From positions 13,377,540-13,441,539 of the forward strand of contig OX442416.1 in NCBI GenBank assembly GCA_949361645.1: DNA of 64,000 bases, written 5' to 3'. Source of the stretch: Spongilla lacustris (Eukaryota > Porifera > Demospongiae > Spongillida > Spongillidae). The notes under the pieces were generated by a model. The model was not told where the DNA came from. It saw nothing but the letters and a program-made list of their open reading frames with translations, and searched no databases. Positions within the stretch are counted from its first letter, which is position 1. Each line of letters starts with the position of its first letter. Of this stretch, positions 11,600 through 21,764 are shown piece after piece. The position numbers were made by a program, and so were the translations under genes.

Positions 11600-13250
11600 T
11601 AAATAGGCCTGCAGGCACATTAGGTGTGCTAAACATGTCAGCAGATAGAGTACCATGCCAACAACTGGATACGTGTGTGTCCTACATAATTACGTCTCTT
11701 CTTCCATCTAATGTGGTCATGCAGAACCTTGACTATTATGATATGCCTGCAAAGTGTGGTGGAAGCTGGGATAATGGAGTGGCACTTATGCCACTGAAAA
11801 CCTGTCCATTATTGAGAATGTACATGTTGTATTATCCTCTCTCTCCTCCCCTCCCATTCAACAGATTACAACATTTGAGAAATCCTATGCAGCTGTCATT
11901 AGAAGCAATATTCATGAGTGTTTGCATTGTGAAACTATCCTGATAATAGTAGTTGGATTCTTATGCCTTCCTGTGATGTACTTGTACTGAATCGATATTA
12001 ACAGTATGTTGTATTTGAAAAAATGAAGCACACTAAGATGTTATATGCACATCTTTAGCTACAACAACTTTATGGGGAGGGGCATATGATAACAACCACA
12101 TCACTTTAAAAATTCTTTATGCGAGGTGAATGGTAACTTTAAGGGGCCCAGGAGAGGCATATCCTGTACCACTTTTATATAAAACCATTGACAGGGAATG
12201 TCTCAATCTGGGACACATGTTGGACAGTATCTGTCGTTTGAGCACAATGGCAATATAGCTATGCAGCATCTCTCCCCATCATAGGTGAGGAGGTGGGTAG
12301 CTAGGGAGTGGTGTGATGGTAGGTATGTGAGGTGGAGAGGGAGAAAATGGAACGTAGGTGTGGTATATGATGGTATTGATGTAAGGGAAAGATGACATCC
12401 TAGTAAGGGTGTGATAATAAGGAGGGTTAAGTTGTGTGAAAGGTGTGCCTCGGGGTGTGGGTGAGATGATATGGAGGTGTGATGGTAGGTTATGATGTGG
12501 TATATAGTAGGGGGAGGAGTAAATGCCAAATGACTTTTACTATCATCTAACTGCAGTGGAGTGCTTCCCCTACTTGGGGACATGGCTTAGATGGCTACAA
12601 CAGTGCCTATGTGCATGGGTCATGGGGGGGGGGGGGGGCAATACTTATTAAAGCAGGTATCCTATGCATGCATGGATGTCCTTGTGCAACATGCAGAGTT
12701 GTTTGATGCACCAGCATGACAATCAGTTACCGCAGCATGTATTGCATGATATCTTTATATATACAATGCAGGTCAAGGTGCAGGCACAGAATGCGGTTGA
12801 TTGGTCTATATATATATAATTATATATATATATAGTACTGATATGGCACCACCAAATTTAAAGGTATGAACATAACCTTTAGAAAAAATCTACTTACGTT
12901 TCTTAGAAATAACAAAGAACTGAAAAAATTAATATGCAATTGTTATATCATATTACATTATATACTTCTGAAAGTGTTTCTCTTGTCATCTATTCCTGAT
13001 CCATATATGTGGCACTTGGGGAAGGGAAATCGAAGCCTTTAATAGTTGGCATGGCCTCCCTACTCACCCCGACGTACCATTGCCTCCTCTCTTAAGCTTC
13101 ATTCTTCTTTTTTTTTTTTTGCAATGATATTGATTCATGTACATACAACAAGTACAATAGAGGAACATTGGAAGGTTTTTGTTAATCATGCTACACCAAA
13201 GGTATCAGAGATTTACTGACTGTCAGTTCAGTAGAGGTTGGGAGGTGTAT
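11600..13250. other. No gene seen; simple repeats
   Basis: Contains a poly-G run (12626-12638), a TA-rich tract (12809-12832) and scattered short ORFs without domain content. This is interior sequence of the 9-kb element. Confidence 0.55.
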
Positions 13251-13254
13251 AGCA

Positions 13255-13500
13255 TGTCCTTGATTTGATCGCGCTCCTCTGATACATTGTATGGATGATC
13301 ATAAAAGAGAGAAGGATAGACGGCAACGAAGCCACCCCATTGTCTGACTGTATGATGTGCCCCATTTGTCAGCTAGCAGTGATGCCAAACGTTTGTAGGT
13401 GGTAGTGGCAATGCTACCCATGCCTCCTATTGAAGAGAGGACGATTGGAGTGAATGAAGCTCGCTCAATCTCCCGAACTCGAAGTTCTGAAGACACTCAC
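13255..13500 (-). pseudogene. C-terminal fragment of a non-LTR retrotransposon polyprotein
   Basis: On the minus strand the frame reads FTPIVLSSIGGMGS, TTYKRLASLLADKWG, MGWLRCRLSFSLL, a stop, then SSIQCIRGARS. I recognise this as the conserved C-terminal tail that follows reverse transcriptase in a LINE-like family common in sponges and cnidarians. A stop falls between LSFSLL and SSIQCIRG, so the copy is dead. The rest of the element is absent here. A relative of such an element's N-terminal region may be the one at 53984-55675. Family assignment is from memory of the motif. Confidence 0.55.
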
Positions 13501-14600
13501 TAGTACTCAATTACGGTAAGAGTATTAATACAATGAATCAGTTACAAGCGTATTTACCTATAGTACCTGCAATCCATCGATCGATAATACACATATGTTA
13601 CTGAAATGCAACAATAAAATTACTCGATCGTAGTTAACGTTTCCATGCATGTAGTCTAATGGCAAATGTTATTATTACGCTCCATAGTACTTTGAGCTTT
13701 GGGTATATGCTCGCTGCTCATCGGTGTTATGATGCCCCGCCTCCTTAATAAGTGAAATCACAACACCGTACCAAGGCATGCAGGACAATCCAAATACTGC
13801 TCAGCTGTGCATGCATGCATGTGTATTCTGTTCAATCTCGTTTCAATTGTCGTGTGTGGATTTTACTTTAGTACATACATGTATGGTACCCTCAGTAGCG
13901 GATGGGATCTCTAGATCCATTTTATTGCTGTACGCGTCTGCCTTATCGTAGCAAACATATTAAAACGCCGACTACATGTATTAATGAGCCTGTCATTGTA
14001 ACATGGGTGTCCGTGAGGCCAATGTCGGGATTTGAGACCGCAAATTGGATTGTGGTTCTTTCGTTAGTCTAGACACGGAAGAGGCGGATCGGAGATCGCC
14101 GGGGGAATTTGACTGGTTATTAATCCCCAACACTGGCCCTCGCGGCCATAATAGAAATTCTTATTGTGGACAGTAGGCCTCCACCTCCGTAATGGTATCG
14201 TAAAGCCTTGGCTACGAGCCTTGACAACCACTGACGTGACTTGACCTGTGAAGCTGTCAAGTTCAGTCGCCATTTTACAAGCCATGTAATGCAAAGGTAC
14301 TATTGTTCTATTTATGGCCCAAATCACATGGCTTAAGGTTGCGTCTCCGTTGTGAACTCAGGGTCGAAAGCGGCTACTAGTACCGTTTAACTTCACAAGA
14401 CGAGACAATTTTTGTCGGCAAACTGAAAGCAGGAAACTAACGAAGACAGAAGGTACTTACATCATAGATATTGTCGAGTAAATGTTTTGCCATATTGATT
14501 GGGCAGTATGCTAGACACACTAGAAGTGGTGTGCGAAAGTATTGTAATCGTAGTGGTACAATTACTAGGCTTAGTACAATTTTGTTAGCTTGGCCGGGGT
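13500..14600. other. No gene seen
   Basis: Mixed-composition sequence inside the 9-kb element. A short block, GGCCAATGTCGGGATTTGAGA (14020-14036 region), recurs inverted near 16215-16240; I could not extend it into a bounded element. Confidence 0.4.
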
Positions 14601-14880
14601 AGGAATAGCTACACGTACCACATCACTGAGGTATGGTTAGGGGGTGGAGAGGAAAGGCCAAAGGGCTGGGTTATAGGGTATAGAGATTGTATTACCAACC
14701 TACTCAGAACAAGCCCCTCACCCTTTGTTGGTGAAGAGCTGCACTCTGCATGTGTGTGGTAATCTTCAGCTTTTACATCCTGTTTGCAGGCTATGCAGTG
14801 GACCATAACGTCCTTCAGCAGTCAGCTGAGGTGCTGGCTTAAGTTCTGCTGGCTTCAACTGTGTGCAGCAGCATGAACAT
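14600..14880 (-). pseudogene. Zinc-finger protein fragment (RAG1-like RING/ZnF type)
   Basis: The minus strand reads CSCCCTQLKPAELKPAPQL in one frame, then after a frameshift VHCIACKQDVKAEDYHTH and ECSSSPTKGE. The paired Cys and later His/Cys give a C2H2/C2HC finger after the end of a RING. The same arrangement occurs at 19637-20000 (CPCCHSAVPMAPASL; VHCPSCGRDMRTGAFAGHEC; TSSPTRSE), so this is a repeated family. A RING followed by such a finger resembles the N-terminal layout of RAG1-like proteins, but I cannot show a RAG1 core. The RING half is lost where the minisatellite begins. Confidence 0.5.
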
Positions 14881-15430
14881 TTCACCTCTACACACGTAGT
14901 CACTTCACCTCTACAGATGTGGACACACTTCACTTCTACACACGTGGACACTTCACCTCTACACACGTGGACACTTCACCTCTACACACGTGGGACACAC
15001 TTCACTTCTACACACATGGACACTTCACCTCTACACACGTGGACACTTCACTTCTACACACGTGGACACTTCACCTCTACACATGTGGACACACTTCACC
15101 TCTACACACGTGGACACACTTCACCTCTACACACGTGGACACTTCACCTCTACACACGTGGACACTTCACCTCTACACACGTGGACACACTTCACATCTA
15201 CACACGTGGACACTTCACCTCTACACACGTGGACACACTTCCCTTGTACATACGTGGACACACTTCACCTCTACACACGTGGACACACTTCACCTCTACA
15301 CACGTGGACACACTTCACCTCTACACACGTGGACACTTCACCTCTACACATGTGGACATACTTCACCTCTACACACGTGGACACACTTTACCTCTACACA
15401 TGTGGACACACTTCACCTCTACACATGTCC
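14878..15430. repeat. Minisatellite with a CACGTG palindrome in each unit
   Basis: About 25 units of 19-25 bp: ACACTTCACCTCTACACACG followed by TGGAC, with or without an extra ACAC. Most units carry CACGTG, the canonical E-box core; a few read CATGTG. All three forward frames remain open across the array, which gives long but repetitive ORFs that I do not regard as genes. Confidence 0.95.
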
Positions 15431-15609
15431 ACATGAACTCCGTGAACCATTTCACTGTGCAAGTGGTACATAGAGGTGCCCTGCATTGGAGCTCTAGAGG
15501 AGATTGGGCACTGCAGCTGGTCCAAGAGATGTTGGGTTATCGATTGGAATATCTGTTGGTGTGTACCTGTGGTTGTGCAATTCCTATAATCAGGTGATAA
15601 TTGTAGCAT

Positions 15610-16350
15610 TACAGCTACATGTGAGCAATGTACATGTGGAGCCGCCTCTTGAATGTGGATCTGATTTTTAATTTCCTTTCCTCTTTAGAAGGCAGATCTA
15701 TAGATATGCATGCATGTACATTTCTACAATACCTCTTCTGCATGTGCTGTCCACTGAAAGATAATGGTGGGCCTCTTGTATACAAGAAGGTGCTCTTGAA
15801 TTTGTTTGATGAAGGGTGGAGTGCATGGTACATAATTACGTATGCACATGTAGTACTGAATACAGAAAAGAGCCGTGCTGCAAATTCAGAGCATGGGTAA
15901 AATACCCTTTTCATTTACCCTGTTAGGCTTTTATGAATACGTATAGGCCTCTTCTCTGTGGTGATGCATACTGACCTTAATATAGGAAACGTGATTGCGT
16001 ATGTGGACTATTAGTAACTACATGCATAGAGTTAGCGAGGGAAGTATTTTCTCGTATGTTGGACTTAAAATGAGCACGATATGGCTCGCTAAAGATATAT
16101 ACAATATACTATAGCTATCTCTGCTTGCACGTATATTTCCTTGCGATTTACGTCTATTGTTAAACCTAATGCCTACCGGTAGTCGCAAACAGCCGTGCCC
16201 TGAGGCATATAAAGATCAAATCCCGTCATTGGCCCCACGGGGAGGGATCGGAGGGTCTGCGCAGCCGCATGCGGTGTGGGTCTGGGTCTGGGTATGTAGC
16301 CACACCCTCGCGTAAGGATTGGAATAAAAAAATATGTAGATCCATAAACA
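15610..16350. other. No gene seen
   Basis: Unique-looking sequence between the CACGTG array and the right subterminal region of the 9-kb element. Open frames on both strands at 15615-15914 lack recognisable motifs. Confidence 0.4.
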
Positions 16351-16859
16351 ATACGCGAGTATGTACTCGCGAGGCAACTATAACTTCCTGCGAGTAGTAA
16401 ATGCTCGCGAGTGTGCGAGTGCGAGTGACCCATTTACTGTTGCGAGTACTTTCAAGGGCACGCGAGTGTTCTCTCGCGAGGAGTGCATTTTGGCATGCGA
16501 GCGTCTCGCGTGTGTCGCGCGAGCGTCTCGCGAGGTTTGTTACCTTTCTCGTGAGCGGTACTGTACCATAATGTATGATTCAGCAACCCTAAGGTCCCAT
16601 CTTAAGCATTGTTTTGTATCAGGAATCATGGAGCCTTTCCCAGGCAAGGAAATAAAGGCTCGAAGACCATATAGTCATGTACAATATGATATATTTTGCA
16701 GTTGAGGCTGACAAGAGGAAAGGAAATATGGCCAGATGTACTTGTGACAGTTGTCTGGAATGGTTTCACAAAATTAATCATGCGGAAAAAAATTCCTGGT
16801 TGTGTGTTCTCTAAGAGCCAGAAGTGGTTTTGCCCCTCTTGTAACTCCTCAACATAAAT

Positions 16860-17380
16860 TCACCATTTATTGCATGCACATGCAGCATGCATGCTTTTTG
16901 CTTATATATACATCATTCACTAACCATGCATGTACTGTGCATGCACTATGCATTTTTTTCCCGCCTTATACAGTTTATATATTACGTCTACGCACATGTA
17001 CACGGCGCCGACCTCGAAAAAATACACTATATGTACCCCAGATATTGTACATCAAGCCTGAAAAATTGCTAGGACAGGCTTTGCGTGTTTTGTTCTATTG
17101 AACGAATAGAGGACCGTTTTTGGCAAGGTAGGACCATTTTTGGCGGACATATATGGTCCAGGCGGACCCCTTTTGGCGACCAAAATCAGTCCGGCCAGAC
17201 CACTTTTGGCGACCAAAAGTGGTCCGCCGGACCACTTTTAGGTAGGACCACTTTTGCCATGACAGTACAGTGCTAACAAATGTGTTGAAGGAAAATCGTG
17301 ACCTAACATAAAAGGACCTAAAAATGGTGGCATTTTGTGAACATAACCATAACCGTGAATCGAATGTTGGATCCGTTAAT
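16860..17380. repeat. Copy of the GGACCACTTTTGG repeat family
   Basis: 17100-17260 holds serial GGACCACTTTTGGC / GCCAAAAGTGGTCC units, including TTTTGGCGACCAAAAGTGGTCC (GACCAAAAGTGGTCCG part at 17211-17226). The same module lies at the outer edge of the element A terminal repeat (4885-4925). This suggests a dispersed family with self-complementary units. The rest of the interval has no gene. Confidence 0.6.
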
Positions 17381-17600
17381 GGACTCTCCTGTACGCGATA
17401 CGGCGACGCAACCCCACTATCCCCGCACGCCCCACGACCTGTCCCTATAGCAAGGGTTTAGCAGGGTGTTGGGCCCATCCCCCTGGCTCGCGCGCCGATC
17501 GACCCCGATAGGTCGCCCCCCTTCCGCTACGACCGATGCGGGAATGCTTGGGGGAGTCAGGAGGAACCCGGCCAATTCAAATTAAGGCCGGAGAGTTCTA
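17380..17600. other. GC-rich, CpG-rich island of unknown nature
   Basis: About 200 bp are markedly richer in G+C and CpG than the surroundings (CGATACGGCGACGC, GGCTCGCGCGCCGATCG). I tried to read it as rRNA, tRNA or a retrotransposon 5' region and could not confirm any of these. No long ORF is present. Confidence 0.4.
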
Positions 17601-17679
17601 CGGTGGTAACAAACCATCTTGCTAGGTTTACAGGAAACAAAAAATAAATTAAAATCAGCTACTGAACTGCATAGTCGGG

Positions 17680-18150
17680 CGGGCCCTACCACCGCGTTTG
17701 GTCGGGTGGTAGGGTGACAAGCCTATACCAAGATTTGTGCAGAACTGTTATGCAATATTGTTGTGAATATCATTATGTTATATATTCACATTTACGTGGT
17801 AATGAGTCACGTGTACACTAGCTTGTACATGTATGGTAGCGACGTCCCGCCCACAAGCCATACTGCCATATTCATAGAGCATGCATCGATATTAAATCAG
17901 ATGACCGACGGGCGTAGTTGGGCGTGGCCCGCCCTTCGCGTATTGGCGGAAGGTCGGGTTGCAAGCCTATAACAAGATTTGTTCTGAAGTGTTATGTAAT
18001 ATTGTTGTGAAATCGTTATATTATTGTATTATTGAGCTTTAGATTACGTGGTGATAATGCGGTTTGTGTGTCTGCAGAGCAGCTGCTCAAGATATGTACA
18101 TGTATAGCTTCGAGTGCGGTGTCGATGAGTTGGGCATGGCCCGCCCTTCA
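17680..18150. repeat. Two diverged direct copies of a ~225-bp unit
   Basis: 17690-17800 and 17910-18050 share GGGCG(G/T)GGCCC, CAAGCCTATA(C/A)CAAGATTTG, TATTGTTGTGAA and TTACGTGGT. The second begins with AGTTGGGCGTGGCCCGCCC, a variant of the palindromic-arm family at 35212. A third partial start lies at 18126 (GAGTTGGGCATGGCCCGCCC). Confidence 0.6.
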
Positions 18151-19070
18151 CATTGTTGTTCAGGCTTCATAGTAGCAGGGCAGCGCAACTCTTTAGCTGC
18201 CTCTGTAAAACATTCGCAAACAAAAGCAATGCTTGTCCGCTCCATGAAAATTCATGATGTACATGTAAGGTAAATGGCACGGATGTTTCGGATTGGAAAC
18301 TAACGTCCTAAAAAGAATATACGGTATCACTCAATCTAAGCAATGTTTAATGAGCTCATTATCGCACCCGTTTTGTGATATACGTTTCGAGAATAGATTC
18401 TTGCCGAATACAATTCTCTTGTCATATTTAAATGTAGCACCCACATACTCTATCGCTTTCCTAACAGAACACACATTCGCGCACCAGTTTTCCAACACAA
18501 AATGACAATGCGCAAGCTCGCTTTGATAGTTATGTGCGCACCATTTAGAAAACTACTATCAGAGTTTCACATACAGCAGGCAAGGCGCGCAAAACCATAA
18601 GGTGAGACATACTAAATATTAAAGAGAAGAGTTAAGTCCACAAGTCTATCTGATTCGCAATGTGAGAACGATAATTTTACGCGTACCGGCTGTAGTTGTT
18701 GAATATTTGTGAATAATTGGCTCCATTTCCCGACACTAGCAGCCAATTAAATGGATTATCACATCCAGCAGCTTTCTATACACTGCAGGATATGCGGAAG
18801 GCGGGTGATAGATCATCGTGGCAAATGCATGTACATAGTTTACAAGTGCAAGGAGCTTGCTGAAAGTCTGCAGTAAGCACTTGCAATAAATGTAAACGAT
18901 GATGTACTGCCACGCACCCTGAATGCGTTTGCAAACGCTGCAAGATGACTATAGACAGGTCATCCTGGCAAGCCCACAGTATAGGTAGCTGAAGGATCGA
19001 TGCATAGTAAGAAATAAGATTATTCTACAAAATCAGATTTGTGAGCACTTTCACAAAAAACTGATGTCTC
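18150..19070. other. No gene seen
   Basis: No domain, RNA or bounded repeat recognised on either strand. Confidence 0.4.
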
Positions 19071-19074
19071 ATGG

Positions 19075-19615
19075 GCTCCCCCCCTTCGGGACTGAATGGC
19101 ACCCCCCCCCCCCCCCCCCCCCCATCAACTTGTAATAAAATTTAAACTATTCAGTATTACTAGGAACATGCGTGCACACACACACCCCTGCCCAACAAAT
19201 AAAAGTTAAAGTATTCAGTATTACTAGGAACATGCGCACACACCCCCCCCCCCCCCCCCCCCCGGTTGAATCAGCCAAAAGTGGACAGCACCCCCCCCCC
19301 CCCCCCCCCCCCCCGGTTGAATCAGCCAAAAGTGGACAGCACCCCCCCCCCCCCCCCCACAATGATTGAATTGGCCGAAAGTGGAAGTGGATAGCACCCT
19401 CCCCCCCCCCCCCACACACATTGGTTGAATCGGCCAAAAGTGGACAGCACCCCCACTGATTGAATCGGCCAAAAGTGGACAGCACCCCCACTGATTGAAT
19501 CGGCCAAAAGTGGACAACACACCCCCACACAGACACCCCCCATACTCACATTCGGCTGTCAAATGGTTCCCCCTTGCCCTATCCTGGCCCCCCCCCCCCC
19601 CCCCCCCCCATGTGT
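19075..19615. repeat. Minisatellite interleaved with poly-C tracts
   Basis: Units read GGTTGAATCAGCCAAAAGTG, then GACAGCA and 5-26 consecutive C. Poly-C length varies widely between units, with seven or more such runs. The opposite strand is a series of long G runs, so the region has strong G-quadruplex potential. Run lengths in the assembly may be unreliable. Confidence 0.9.
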
Positions 19616-19636
19616 CTGGCCAAGCACACTGATCAA

Positions 19637-20270
19637 ACATATGCATCAGCTACTGTAACTGATCCTGGCTGTCCCAGGCCACCAGTAGCACCTGACAATT
19701 TGTCTTGCCTAAGCAAGCTGGAATGCCCTATTTGTTTGGAGATTCTTTCTCAGCCAATTGAGCTGCCATGCAGTGTTCTCGCTTGTGCTGAATGTGTCCG
19801 GCATCGAATGGCTAAAAGTCTCAGGTACTGTTTTGTGCCCATGCTGCCACTCAGCAGTTCCAATGGCTCCAGCTTCCTTAGCTTGCGGCCAGCTTCTGAT
19901 TTCAGTTACTGCTAAATGATGTCTTGGTCCACTGCCCTTCCTGTGGCAGGGATATGAGAACTGGTGCATTTGCTGGTCATGAGTGCACTAGTTCACCTAC
20001 AAGAAGTGAAGTACATATGTTCTTAGGCATGTGGTCCCCAACAGTCCCCCTGATGAGTGCGTGGTCAAAGTCCCTACAGGAGGCAGAGTTAAGTTACAAC
20101 ACCATGCACGACAAGGTTCAAAGACTACTGTGCATAGCCAAGCAACATTTTCACACTGCACCTCACATACCACCACCAAAAAAGAACTTTGTTTCGCTTC
20201 CCCCCGTAGGCCCTACATGTGTATATCGTATAGGCCTATTCATACACGGCATGACTATACGCGCGTAAAA
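19637..20270 (+). pseudogene. RING plus zinc-finger protein fragment (RAG1-like layout)
   Basis: The frame reads LECPICLEILSQPIELPCS, LACAECVRHRMAKS, then after one shift VLCPCCHSAVPMAPASL, and after another shift VHCPSCGRDMRTGAFAGHEC and TSSPTRSE. This is a RING (C3HC4) in which the His position (usually PCGH) reads Val, followed by a C2HC finger. It is the better-preserved relative of the fragment at 14600-14880. The downstream frame to 20270 (LGMWSPTVPLMSAWSKSLQE) may continue the protein. At least two frameshifts make it a pseudogene or a badly sequenced copy. RAG1 RING/zinc-finger regions have this order; the link is inference. Confidence 0.5.
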
Positions 20271-20726
20271 AATGCCATTGTTTGGTGACACACAACTTCC
20301 CCAGAATTATCGTTCTCGATTTCAGAAAAGAAGATAAGCGTTCTTTAAGGACTTAACTTTAACTGGCAAGTCGGCTTTTTGGCCTTTTTTGCGCCGTTTG
20401 GCGGATATATTGCACCTGCTGCGACATATCAGTTTCAAGCGGTCCGCTTTCGAGACCCAGGGCACAACGCAGAAATGTACACCGAGCGCGTGATTGCTAA
20501 AGTGCAAAGAGTGAAGGTCATTGGCGTAGTTAACATGTTTGTTAAACTTGTTGGTACCTTGTACAGCTGCAAATTCCAAAGGTCATTACGTTGTCGGGGT
20601 GGTTGCTATGGGATGACGCAAGTACTTTTCAATATTACTTTATTGAACTTTATTTCCAACATTTCTACGAGCGCAAACAACCGTGCTCGATTGTTTACGG
20701 CACTCAGTCCCAATTAGACTACATTA

Positions 20727-20806
20727 CAGTCGGCACCGATCAGTTATTAAAACCTTATGTAATACGGCATAAGAGCTGAACATTGCGGATAGCATTTTGG
20801 GAAATA
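20727..20806 (+). promoter_or_regulatory. GPCR upstream region, duplicated downstream of the gene
   Basis: CAGTCGGCACCGATCAGTTA, TTAAAACCTTATGTAATACG and CATAAGAGC immediately precede the receptor start. A diverged copy (CAGTCGGCACAGATCGATTA, ATTACGTAATACTGCA, AAGAGCGGATA) lies at 21999-22065, after the gene. A shared 5' flank suggests a tandem gene duplication, of which the second copy is lost or overwritten. Promoter function itself is not shown. Confidence 0.45.
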
Positions 20807-21759
20807 ATGGACGCCTCAAACCTCACTATTGGTACGAATTGCTCTCAGCCCACTGTGGGTAATGAGAAACTCATCATTGCCGTGCAGACTACATTTTCAG
20901 TGGTCGGGATCATTTTCTACGCCACTGCCATTCTCCTGATCATCAAGACGGCATATATAAACAGGATCTTTATCTACCGCCTTACTATTTACTTGGCCGT
21001 TGGCGGGATCCTCCATTCGATGTCAAACATTCTCCAAATTATCCCCATAGATATGCAGAAGCCTGATAGTAGCCCCGTGTCGGTGCGAGCTGGATGGTGG
21101 GGCGTCTGCCAGTTCGCCGGCTTCATGCTCCAGTACGCGGTGTTTGTGCAGGCATTCACGATCGTTTGGACGTGTCTGTACGTTTTCCTTCTGGTTATTT
21201 ACCAAAAGCAGTACAAGCAATTGAAGCACGAGGTGGCAGGGGTGGCTACCATCGTCCTCGCGCCATTACTATTCACGTGGGAACCATTTGTTACCAACTC
21301 GTACGGGTTGCTAGGAACACGGTGCTGGATCGTGGACGACAACTGCAACAGCGGCTACGATCGCCTCTTAGCCTACCAGTTGACCATCAACGTAGTGCCT
21401 AACCTGTTGTTGTCGATTGTGGGCGTTGTCCTGGTCGTGCTCGCGGTCTTCTCATTGGCCAAACAAAGGATTTGAAATTACAGCACTGGCAGGCTATAAA
21501 AGACCTCCTCCCTCTGATTATATATCCCCTTGTGTACATATTAATATTCTTCGGACGGATGATAGCTCTGGTTTCTGGTAAATACTTACACGAAATTGCT
21601 CTAGCCTTCACTGCATTACTAGGGATGGGCTCAGTAGCTCTACCATTCTCGCTTCTGATAAGATCGAATATACGGAAGCGTCTGTGCCGTCGAGATATGT
21701 ATGGAGAGAAGGAGCCGTTGGCTACGACGACCATGGAAGTTGCGGCGGTGGATGAGTAA
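20807..21759 (+). CDS. Seven-transmembrane receptor (cAMP-receptor-like/family-B-like GPCR), one frameshift
   Basis: From the ATG at 20807 the protein has a short N-terminus with two glycosylation sites (NLT, NCS), then helices around residues 18-47, 50-75, 92-125, 140-165 and 187-220. A WxCL pattern lies in helix 3, and the second extracellular loop contains GTRCWIVDDNC. The frame ends at a TGA at 21473 just after SLAKQ. The next frame continues at once with DLLPLIIYPLVYILIFFG (helix 6) and a seventh helix to the stop at 21757-21759. One base missing from the AAA run at about 21463-21468 would explain the break. Topology resembles Dictyostelium cAMP-type and secretin-type receptors, both known from sponges. 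The coding sequence is intronless. The lesion may be an assembly error or a real mutation. Confidence 0.75.
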
Positions 21760-21764
21760 CGTGT

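Larger units (their letters stand above)
7506..16562. mobile_element. 9.06-kb inverted-repeat element inserted in the Ulp1 domain
   Basis: The left end AGTACCGCTCACGAG (7506) is matched in reverse complement by the right end (16548-16562). Identity continues for about 60 bp with one mismatch, and both arms then become different but equally rich in CTCGCGAG palindromes over about 200 bp. Flanks are CCAA|GTAC (7502-7505) and GTAC|CATAATG (16563-16566), a 4-bp duplication. Removing the element plus one GTAC rejoins the Ulp1-like reading frame. No transposase is recognisable. The interior holds minisatellites (8780-9960, 14878-15430), tandemly duplicated CA-rich units (10250-11520), a LINE fragment and a zinc-finger fragment. 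The superfamily is unassigned; 4-bp duplications occur in several groups. Confidence 0.8.
6142..16857 (+). pseudogene. Ginger-like transposase with Ulp1-like protease and PHD finger (element B), split by a 9-kb insertion
   Basis: Pieces in order: a splice acceptor then NGLVERLNQTLQNM, the end of the integrase core with its Glu (6145-6480); a GPY/F remnant (6580-6720, LGKGLYSLQS); an exon ending near 6974 at AAA|GTAAGT; an exon from 7034 with a Ulp1/SUMO-protease-like domain (ANYWITIAN, VYDSLG, QQDCSSCGLFAVAFA; catalytic Asp/Gln/Cys likely) to 7505. The same frame resumes at 16567 (YDSATLRSHLKHCF) and leads to a PHD-like finger (CDSCLEWFH, then WFCPSC after a frameshift) to about 16857. Integrase + GPY/F + Ulp1 + PHD is an accessory set described for Ginger1 transposons. 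It is broken by the hAT copy, a small palindromic insertion, the 9-kb element and frameshifts, so it is dead. Confidence 0.75.

Noticed and set aside
11202..11656. Cys-Val or His-Thr ORFs around the long CA tract
   Set aside because: Dinucleotide repeats leave frames open; no gene support. The same holds for 27237-27531 and 56662-56889.
14863..15597. Long forward ORFs (up to 244 codons) of His/Thr/Ser-rich repeats
   Set aside because: They are translations of the CACGTG minisatellite in three overlapping frames; no unique sequence or splice context supports a protein.
13990..16245. Possible inverted repeat pair GGCCAATG(T/A)CGGGATTTGA
   Set aside because: Only about 20 bp match and no boundary or duplication could be found.
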